Origin: Hondaea fermentalgiana
Lineage: Eukaryota; Sar; Bigyra; Thraustochytrida; Thraustochytriidae
Assembly: GCA_014084085.1 (NCBI GenBank)
Contig: NPFB01000163.1
Location: 151,248 to 181,466, forward strand
DNA length: 30,219 nt
Reading direction: 5' to 3'
Shown piece after piece: positions 1 to 7,147 of the stretch (its first letter is position 1; each line of letters opens with the position of its first letter). The translations under genes were made by a program, and so were the position numbers. Below the pieces are notes generated by a model. It searched no databases, was not told the origin of the DNA, and saw only the letters and a program-made list of their open reading frames with translations.

Positions 1-33
1 GCAAGTAGCCAAAGAGCGCAGGCTGCTGTCGCG

Positions 34-1776
34 ATGGCCCTCGACGCAGTTCTTGAAAGCCTTGGCGCAAATGCCGAGAGGGTCGTCCATGCAGACCAGA
101 CACGCCTCTTCTTGGTCTTTCTCTGTACGCCACTTGCGCAAATGGGTGGTGATGAAGCCCTTCTCAAGCTAGTGAGAATGCTAGACAGAATGGAGAAGAG
201 AGTGTTCAACGAGCTTTTCAAGTGGATATTCAAAGAGGTCGACGCACAAGCACTCGCCACGTACCTTGTTGAGCCCCTCGTCAAGATTTTTAGCCAGGAA
301 GCACGTGCATCTTCACTGGATGGCTCACCGGACCTCATTACAACGGCGAAATTATTGCATGTTCTCTACAACATCAATGAAACCCATGCTTACCTTCAGA
401 TTATGGGCCGCTTGGGACATGTTCCCATCGACCGCAATCTATTCACCACGAATGTTCTTTTAGAGATCGACCCTACAGGGATTGACAGGATTCTTTACAG
501 ATGGCAGGATCACATTTCTCACCCCAAGTCCAAGTCCAGAACTGCGCCGTTTTCCATTCTTCAGTACCCGTTTCTCATATCCGTAGATACCAAATCCGAG
601 ATTCTGCGTCTCGAGGGATCTCATGTGATGATGGAAAGATACCAAGGCGCAAGGCGTCGTGGGCAACAGGCCACCCTTGTACTTAGCGTGCGTCGGAATC
701 GTGTTTTCATGGATACGATCCGCGCCCTTGCTGCGACGGATCCGGTCGACATGAAGATGCCGCTTCAAGTCAAATTTGAAGGCGAAGAAGGCGTTGACGC
801 TGGTGGCGTCAAGAAGGAGTTTTTCGAGCTTTTGTCGACCACACTCTTTGACCCGCACATGGGCGTCTTCAACGCCATTGACATCGGCGGCACAGAAAAG
901 CTCTGGTTTACTAATGAGGAGAGTGCGCTCAATTCGGTCGATCTCATGGCTCAATTTATTGCTAGCGGAAGCAAATCGCCCGACGAGGTCGATAAAAACG
1001 AGCTCTACATGCTCGTGGGTCAACTCATTGGTCTTGCGATCTACAACAACACCATTCTCGACGTTCAATTTCCCATCACTCTTTACCGTATTCTCCTCAG
1101 GAAACTACCTGAACAGCCTAGTCTGATGCATCTGCATGAGCTCGACCCGGCACTTGCTCGGGGTCTTCAGTCCATGCTCGACTATGATGGCGACGATGTG
1201 GAGACAGTATTTGGCGCTGACTTTGCTGGACTCCGACCGGGAGGCGAGAATGAGCCCGTCTCGAACGAGAATCGCAATGAATATGTTGCAGAAAAGATCG
1301 CTTTCAAACTCCACAAAGAGTTCTTTCCAATCATCGACAAGCTCCTGAAGGGCTTCGAAACGGTCGTCGACCGCAACATGCGGTCCTTTCAGCTGTTCGA
1401 GCCCGAGCAGCTCGAGCTCGCGCTTACCGGAAGCGACGCACTCGACATTGACGAGCTTCGTGTATCTACCGAGTACGATGGGGGCTATACGTCATCCTCT
1501 CGCGTCGTCAAGTGGTTCTGGCAGATCGTCAAAGCTTGGGACAAGGACAAGCAGCGCGAGCTGCTACGTTTTGCAACAGGGGCTCCGCGAGCGCCAGTCG
1601 GCGGCCTTCAATCCCTCCGATTCTCTATTCAGCGGGCAGGTCCGGACTCCGACCAGCTGCCAACAGCGTCCACTTGCTTCAATCACTTGCTTCTCCCGGA
1701 TTATTTTTCCAAGCAGAAACTGGCGAATAAGCTCGATGTGGCGCTCAATAACGCACAAGGTTTTGGACTCTCCTGA
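34..1776 (+). CDS. HECT-type E3 ubiquitin ligase, left copy
   Basis: The 580-aa product is a HECT ubiquitin ligase of the UBE3A-like class, which transfers ubiquitin from an E2 through a catalytic cysteine thioester to a substrate. The HECT domain spans roughly residues 225-580, a normal full length. The N-lobe signature FEGEEGVDAGGVKKEFF lies near 248-264, and NELYMLVGQLIGLAIYN is typical. The C-lobe has TEYDGGY and RAPVGGL, and the active-site motif LPTASTCFN has Cys548 encoded at 1675-1677. Residues 1-220 are mostly helical-looking and match no substrate-binding domain I can name. The frame is open from base 1 to the ATG at 34, so the true start may lie upstream of the window. It converges on the GTPase gene. 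Family assignment is firm; the substrate is unknown. Confidence 0.93.
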   Translation: MALDAVLESLGANAERVVHADQTRLFLVFLCTPLAQMGGDEALLKLVRMLDRMEKRVFNELFKWIFKEVDAQALATYLVEPLVKIFSQEARASSLDGSPDLITTAKLLHVLYNINETHAYLQIMGRLGHVPIDRNLFTTNVLLEIDPTGIDRILYRWQDHISHPKSKSRTAPFSILQYPFLISVDTKSEILRLEGSHVMMERYQGARRRGQQATLVLSVRRNRVFMDTIRALAATDPVDMKMPLQVKFEGEEGVDAGGVKKEFFELLSTTLFDPHMGVFNAIDIGGTEKLWFTNEESALNSVDLMAQFIASGSKSPDEVDKNELYMLVGQLIGLAIYNNTILDVQFPITLYRILLRKLPEQPSLMHLHELDPALARGLQSMLDYDGDDVETVFGADFAGLRPGGENEPVSNENRNEYVAEKIAFKLHKEFFPIIDKLLKGFETVVDRNMRSFQLFEPEQLELALTGSDALDIDELRVSTEYDGGYTSSSRVVKWFWQIVKAWDKDKQRELLRFATGAPRAPVGGLQSLRFSIQRAGPDSDQLPTASTCFNHLLLPDYFSKQKLANKLDVALNNAQGFGLS

Positions 1777-1798
1777 ACAGGTAACTATTAGCATCAAA

Positions 1799-2135
1799 TG
1801 AAAGTTTGCAAAGGCCGCGACTAACTGCGAGGCCGGCTTGCATAAGAGGTAATTTGCAGAAAATCACTTGACAGAGCTCCTCATTTGCTCAGGTGGAGCC
1901 TGCGAGAAAGTTTGCTCAGTTGGAGCTTGCAGGAATTGATTTTTAGTCAGCAATGCATTGCTAACGAAAACTTTTACAATGTTCACGACTGATTGCGAGG
2001 CATTCATCAATTCTCTTGTTTGAGAGGTAGTGAGAGGTAGATGTGCGAAAGATCTCTCGACAGAAGTCCTTGCGAGAAAATCTATAGTCAGAAATGCGTT
2101 GCCACTTGTCCGCGTATGTATGCCAAAGAACATCA
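1799..2135 (+). repeat. Tandemly duplicated ~165-bp unit in the HECT/GTPase spacer
   Basis: The 543-bp spacer between the convergent HECT and GTPase genes contains two diverged copies of one unit, about 1799-1962 and 1963-2135. Shared landmarks in order are CGACTAACTGCGAGGC versus CGACTGATTGCGAGGC, AAGAGGTAATTTGCAGAAAATC versus the related AGAGGTAGATGTGCGAAAGATC, and AGTCAGCAATGCATTGC versus AGTCAGAAATGCGTTGC. The right arm has a single unit and a 391-bp spacer, about 150 bp shorter, as expected for one extra unit here. No ORF is preserved across copies, so this is best read as 3'-flank or UTR sequence. An A/T-rich stretch at about 2205-2245 resembles the AAATC repeat of the right arm. Confidence 0.7.
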
Positions 2136-2319
2136 CAGCATCTCTTACAAGAAAGATGGCATTATTTGGAATTGCTGAATGTACAAGAAGAAATTCGACT
2201 TGACTTGTAGAATTTGATTTGATTTTTTTCTAATTAATTTGATTTGTGAGGACATGTGATTGAGGAGACACTTCGATGAACCAATGGATATATTGGCCAG
2301 GAGAAGAGAAGTGTCCGAC

Positions 2320-5300
2320 TTAACGATCCATGCGACGCATCTGCTCGAGAAAGGCGTCGAACCCCTCATCATCACTGTCATCGTCGCCACCCTGCTTTCC
2401 AGAACCAGCGCCCTGAGAAGCACCTTCGCCGCTGTCTTCGGCCGCGCCCGAATTCATCGCCTTCCCACGAAGCAGCGCCAGCAGCATGCCGATATCGCCC
2501 GCGGGCTCATCCGGCATTTTGGCCAACTCTTCACGGAGCTCGTTCAAGTCACGGGTCTCCTCGTCGGCCACGAGGGACGAGCGAAGTTCGTAGAAAGCCG
2601 GGATGAGCATGGCGCCGCGGTCGCCATCCTCATGAAACCAAACAGCCGGGAGGCCCGTTTCTGGGTTGGGAAGAATGCCGATCACCGTGAACGCGCGACT
2701 CTTGCTGTCGCTGCTCTGATTACGACGCCGAAAGCTGAGTACGGTGCCCGGCTTGAAGCCGCACAGCCTGCCGCAGACCTCTGGGCGAACGTCAAACTTA
2801 GCCGTGCGCGCGCCAAAATTGCCCACAGGAAACTCCAGCATGGGCAGGAGTTGGAGCTTGCGGAGCTCCGCTTCGCTCGGAGGCGTGAAATCATCGACTG
2901 CAACTGTCACAGGACGTACAGTTTCTGTCCCAACCTTCTTGAGGCGACCTTCCTCGCCTTCGTGATAGTGTTCGTGAAGGCGAGGCCAAACAGTGGCACC
3001 AACATGATTATCTGCGTGCATAAACAGCCTCGGGTGCTCGCTATTGTGCTTCGCGACACCAATTACTGTAAGTGTTCTGTAGCCTCGGTCTCCTGCGTTG
3101 AGCCCGAGCTGGTCACCGCATTTCAGACCTGGGGCGAAGACACCAATTATCTCGGGCCGCGTATCAAACATAGCCTGCTCCTCATACTGGGCGCCGATTA
3201 CGTAGGGAAAGTCGGCTTCCATGTCAAGAGCTACCTTAGCAATGCGGTCATTGCTCGGACCTGTATCCGCATGGTACAACATATCGCTGTGCTTGACCTC
3301 AGTGACGCGCGAAGGCTTACCTTTGGCGGCTCGTTGGAGAATGAATTTTGGATAAATTGTAGCGCCTTCGTCCGCTTTGCTAAAAAAGGATAGCCCTATT
3401 CCGTTGTTCGTTCCCGCGAGACCAATGCAAATGGCCTCATGTCCAACCCGGTTCAAGCGGATCACGTCTCCGGGGGCAAAGCCACCAACAGCCCGGCACA
3501 CTTCGGGGCGCACGTCAAAGCGGGCCCAGTGCGGGTTGCGAGCGCCTATGCGGAAGCCAAACGTGCACCGAAGATCGCCCTTGGTGAAGGCATCCAAGTG
3601 CGACGGGGTCGCAAACTTGCAAAGGGATGGTTTATGAGCCTGCTTTTCCAGGATGCCCACATCTTCGCCAACTTCATACCTGAGGTCATGGCGATCTTCA
3701 TAGCCGATCCGATAGCAGTTGGTGAAGCCCGTCGCGAACCAGTAGACGCGGCACCAACCAGGCAGGATGGGCGCGTCAAAGGCAGTTGGGTTTCCGGTCC
3801 AATCCCGAGGAGGTCGCGTTGTACCATACACTTTCCTGTTCATATCAGTCCAGGAGAGTACCATGCCGGGACCAGACCAGTCTTGGTCCATTGCGTCCTG
3901 ACCGTCATGATCCCAGACTTCTTCGTTGCGCACGACGATGGCGCCCGCAAAAATAGTACTTGTGGAAACGGGCTGCTGCTTGAGAACCTCCTCGCGCCAC
4001 TTGTGGTATCGCCTGAGATCCTTTCCCCATTTGAGGTCGAGTCGGTCACAGATTGCGCCATCATCAAGGGAAAGAAGTTCCGCGGCGCCGAGACCCGAAC
4101 GAAGGAGACCCTCAGTGGGAATGTCAAGGCCGCGAAACTCATTGACAACCACAAAGTTAGGCGCAATCGGACCCTTCCTTCCGGTGTTACGCAGATTGTC
4201 GCAGTCTTCCATGGTCCATCCGAAATAATCAATCAGTTGGATATCCTGGAGACCAATGAGATCCGTAATGGTGAGAATGCCGGCAACAGTTAGGCCCTGA
4301 AGCTTGTCCTCAAGAGCCTTCGCCCGCAGGAACTCGGCGAGCTCGCGCGCCTCTTCGGGGATAGTGTACTCTCGGAAAAGATCTGCGACGGCGCGCGGGT
4401 CGGCGAGTACGCGGCGGCAGTCGAAAAGGTCATTCTGCCGAGCCTCGACACTGAAACGCCGGAGCTCAGCAAGTGTCTTTTCCTTTTCGTCTTCGTCAAG
4501 GGGGTCGTTGTCGACAAAGTAGCAAGGAATGTCCTTGTTGACACGCAACATGTCCTCAATGGCCGGGAATCGCTCTCGCAGCTCGCTGTTCCACTCGGTC
4601 TCAAGATCGCTTGCCGACTTGGGTCGTCGCCGTTGTGAGATTGGGTCATCATACCAGCGGGTGAACATGATCAAAGTGTGCTCCCAAAAGCCTGTCTTGA
4701 ATCGGCGCTCAAAGACAGAGAGCATCTGCTCGAGAGGGCCTCGCAGACGCGGATCCTGCGAGTTGAAGAGCACAACAAAGGTGTGGACACCACCGAGATC
4801 CGCCAACTTGCCGAGCATGTCGGAAACATTGGCGTCGTCCCTGTGCTGACTGTCTGAAAGTCCAGGGGTGTCGATGACAATCACTTCGTTGCCCTCCTCC
4901 TTCTGTCCGAGCCAGTGCGTCAGATACATGTCGGTGGTACTGGTCACGGACTTGGCCGTGGCATCAACACGGAAGATGGTGTTGTTGGGGTCTAGGCCGG
5001 CAAGTTGTGAGCACAAGAGGCTCTTGCCGACGCCAGTCTCGCCAAGCACAGCCACGATAGGGATGATTGATTCTCCCCGGAGCTTGCGAAGCGTTTGAAG
5101 CCAGCCAACGGCCTGAAACACGGTCTTGCTCCGAAATTCGTATTTGCACGGCTTGCCTTTGCGCGTGACCGTCAAGTACCATTGGCCCTCGCGCCGGGCC
5201 GCAGGGTCATCGTCGAGGCCGAAGTCGAGGATATCTTCGAGCGTCGCGACCAGCTTTGCTTTGGCGCTTGCGTGCCGAATTGCGTCATGGACCTGTTTAA

Positions 5301-5484
5301 TGTGTGTTCTTGAGAAGACCACGAGGGTGACTCCGTCGGCGTCAGCGCGCAAGAGGCCCTCGAATTCATCCCGCGGCTTGTCCAAGAAGAACCTTGGGAT
5401 AATTGATCGTCGTAGAGTCGCCCTCGACGGGGGCATATTCACGATGGTCACCTCATGCTCGCGAATGTCGCGAGACTCGCTCAT
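2320..5484 (-). CDS. GIMAP/AIG1-like GTPase with MIB/HERC2 domain and triple repeat, left copy
   Basis: The start was set at the ATG at 5484 because the right-arm paralogue begins at the same MSE(A/S)RD residue; an in-frame extension to 5622 is not shared. The 1054-aa product has, in order: a PH-like segment (about 50-137, ending in a Trp-containing helix); a GTPase domain with P-loop GETGVGKS (148-155), DTPGL (205-209) and FTRW (274-277), which fits the AIG1/GIMAP group better than Ras; a helical region with possible SAM-like folds (about 385-505); a MIB/HERC2 domain (513-604, GAIVVRNEEVW ... GWCRVYW ... TNCYRIG); three copies of an unnamed repeat starting FD(V/T)RPE at 656, 773 and 897; and an acidic Gly/Ser-rich tail. 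There is no signal peptide or clear membrane anchor. It is probably a cytosolic nucleotide-dependent scaffold; the function is inferred. Confidence 0.9.
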   Translation of the reverse strand: MSESRDIREHEVTIVNMPPSRATLRRSIIPRFFLDKPRDEFEGLLRADADGVTLVVFSRTHIKQVHDAIRHASAKAKLVATLEDILDFGLDDDPAARREGQWYLTVTRKGKPCKYEFRSKTVFQAVGWLQTLRKLRGESIIPIVAVLGETGVGKSLLCSQLAGLDPNNTIFRVDATAKSVTSTTDMYLTHWLGQKEEGNEVIVIDTPGLSDSQHRDDANVSDMLGKLADLGGVHTFVVLFNSQDPRLRGPLEQMLSVFERRFKTGFWEHTLIMFTRWYDDPISQRRRPKSASDLETEWNSELRERFPAIEDMLRVNKDIPCYFVDNDPLDEDEKEKTLAELRRFSVEARQNDLFDCRRVLADPRAVADLFREYTIPEEARELAEFLRAKALEDKLQGLTVAGILTITDLIGLQDIQLIDYFGWTMEDCDNLRNTGRKGPIAPNFVVVNEFRGLDIPTEGLLRSGLGAAELLSLDDGAICDRLDLKWGKDLRRYHKWREEVLKQQPVSTSTIFAGAIVVRNEEVWDHDGQDAMDQDWSGPGMVLSWTDMNRKVYGTTRPPRDWTGNPTAFDAPILPGWCRVYWFATGFTNCYRIGYEDRHDLRYEVGEDVGILEKQAHKPSLCKFATPSHLDAFTKGDLRCTFGFRIGARNPHWARFDVRPEVCRAVGGFAPGDVIRLNRVGHEAICIGLAGTNNGIGLSFFSKADEGATIYPKFILQRAAKGKPSRVTEVKHSDMLYHADTGPSNDRIAKVALDMEADFPYVIGAQYEEQAMFDTRPEIIGVFAPGLKCGDQLGLNAGDRGYRTLTVIGVAKHNSEHPRLFMHADNHVGATVWPRLHEHYHEGEEGRLKKVGTETVRPVTVAVDDFTPPSEAELRKLQLLPMLEFPVGNFGARTAKFDVRPEVCGRLCGFKPGTVLSFRRRNQSSDSKSRAFTVIGILPNPETGLPAVWFHEDGDRGAMLIPAFYELRSSLVADEETRDLNELREELAKMPDEPAGDIGMLLALLRGKAMNSGAAEDSGEGASQGAGSGKQGGDDDSDDEGFDAFLEQMRRMDR

Positions 5485-5761
5485 CTTTCTTTCTTTTCTT
5501 GGTTGCTCTTTTTTGCTGCTGTTTCGGATCTGTTGCTCCGGCTGCCGCTCGATCAAGCCGACTACACCAAGCGAGCAGCTACTATGCTGGTGCTTTCTTT
5601 GCCAAGGTGCAGAGCACACCAATTTAATTAATTAAAAGAAAATGCCTTCGAGGTGCAGCAAGGCGTGCAGTTCGTTCTGTAAAGCTTAATCATACGAGCC
5701 TCGTGTCCTCTGCCCTCGCTCGCCTCTATTCGACTCGAGCCGTCAAGCAATCTCGCCTCGC

Positions 5762-5815
5762 GATGGAGTAGCCTGGCGCATGCTAACAAGCCAGCAGGAC
5801 TCGACAACCCAACTC
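5762..5815. promoter_or_regulatory. 54-bp block identical in both arms
   Basis: The sequence from GATGGAGTAGCCTGGCGCAT through CGACAACCCAACTC matches the reverse complement of 24591-24644 at every base, and similarity continues to about 5870. Nearby non-coding DNA, and even much of the coding DNA, has diverged more. It lies about 280 bp upstream of the GTPase ATG. It may be a promoter, a 5' UTR element or a short conserved RNA; the sequence does not decide which. Confidence 0.6.
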
Positions 5816-6504
5816 GAAGGCGCGTGCGGCCGGCCAGCTTCTGGCTGCCTCGCGGCCAAGCACAGAGGGGAAGGCAGCACAAGCCTCGGCTGCATGACCT
5901 TCCGCGGACGCTGTGGGAGCAACCATGTTCCGCTGCGGGCTGCATCGTGGCCTCTGTGGGAGACGGCTAGGAGGATGGTCTTCAGTGTAGGATGTATTAG
6001 TGTCTAGAAATATGCCACGAGAGGTGTGGGGGCTGCTGTGGCAGGCGCCGGGGCGGACCTGCACGCCGACGCGAGCCACCCGCTGCCGGCGTCGCGCGTC
6101 GCAGCGCAGGCTGCTTGCTGGCTGCCAGCCATTCTTCCGGCTGGTGTGACTCCAGGCTGCGCGCGCAAGCGGCGCGGTGCGCCGCGGACGGTACACCGCA
6201 GACGGCTTTTCGACCGCCTCCGACTCTGCAAGGCTGCACAGCTGCCCCCCTTTGTCCCCTCTCTTCCTCTACTTAGAGTTCGTGAGGCAGCAGTCAGATG
6301 CAGCAGGTCATGCCAGAGTGTGCGTGTGTATGAATGCCACGTTAAAAAAGGTGGTGTGTATCAAGAAAAAGCTTCGGGCTCCGTTTCCTTCCGTGTGTGG
6401 GAGCGGCACGTTAACGAACGCACACTTGCACTGCGCCGGCAGGACGTCCCTTTGAAACCATGGCGAGCGGGCTTGTCGCGTGGATCGTTCGCTCTGACCG
6501 GGGA

Positions 6505-6525
6505 CGGCTGAGCCTGGCTCAGCCG
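6505..6525. promoter_or_regulatory. 21-bp perfect dyad in the divergent promoter
   Basis: The half-site CGGCTGAGCC is followed by a central T and its exact reverse complement. The right arm keeps 17 bp of the same dyad at 23910-23926, within a longer conserved neighbourhood. The symmetry suggests a site for a dimeric DNA-binding protein or a small hairpin. Confidence 0.4.
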
Positions 6526-6990
6526 GCTGTAGCTGGCTTGAAAGCTTAAGCTTGTGCACGCGCACGCAAGCGTACCTAATCGCGGCCGCTCGCGGGCCGA
6601 GGCCAAGTGTGACAGAGAGAACAATCTGCCGTCAAGGTCAGTCGGTCGGCCAGCCGCTGCCGCGCGAGCAAGTGCAGGAAGAATATCGGCTGCAGCACGG
6701 CGTGTCCACCATCATTGGATCGGGCGCTCAGCCCGGGGCGCGCGTGCTCGCGGCCGCTGCAGCGGGCTGGCCACGCGCGGCGAAAAAAAATGGTCCGCAC
6801 GCGAGGAAGAGCTAGGAAGAACTCGTGCGCTTCGTCAGCCAGCAGCTGCAGCTGCAGCTGCTGGCTGCGACACATTACACGTACGTCTTGCCGAGGAATA
6901 ACTAATTTTAACGCGAATGGAGACGCGTGGAAGTGAGGGAATAGGAAAGGTAGCAGATAGAAACGACCTGCGCCGATGAAACGAAGCCGA

Positions 6991-7093
6991 GCAGAGCCAG
7001 AAAGAGCATAGCAGAGAAGAGCACAGCAAAGCAGTGCATCAGCCAAGCAGAATAGAGCAGAGCAAGAACGAGCAAGAACATAGCAGAGCAATT
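6991..7093 (+). repeat. AGC/AGAGC-rich purine repeat in the TIR 5' leader
   Basis: Degenerate AGCAGAGC/AGCAAGAAC units fill the leader 55-155 bases before the TIR ATG. The right-arm gene has an analogous but differently built leader rich in GCAAAGCAAA units (complement of 23375-23460). Composition is thus retained while sequence is not. Confidence 0.5.
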
Positions 7094-7147
7094 GCAAAAG
7101 GACCTTGCTAAAGAGGACGAAACCAGGCAGTTAAACAGCCAGCCAAG

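Larger units (their letters stand above)
5485..7147. promoter_or_regulatory. Divergent promoter region between GTPase and TIR genes, left arm
   Basis: These 1663 bp separate the ATGs of two head-to-head genes and must hold both promoters and 5' UTRs. Several short ORFs occur, but none keeps its frame in the homologous right-arm region (23295-24911), so I call none of them. What is conserved is non-coding: a 54-bp identical block (5762-5815), a block around 6425-6480 (GGACGTCCCTTTGAAACCATGG and neighbours), and a 17-21 bp dyad. The GC-rich stretch 6040-6200 is poorly conserved between arms. Shared control of the two genes is inferred from the arrangement. Confidence 0.6.

Noticed and set aside
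5780..6007. Short ORF beginning MLTSQQDSTTQL, seen in both arms
   Set aside because: It starts in the 54-bp identical block, but the frames diverge soon after with frame-shifting differences, so the DNA is conserved and not the protein.
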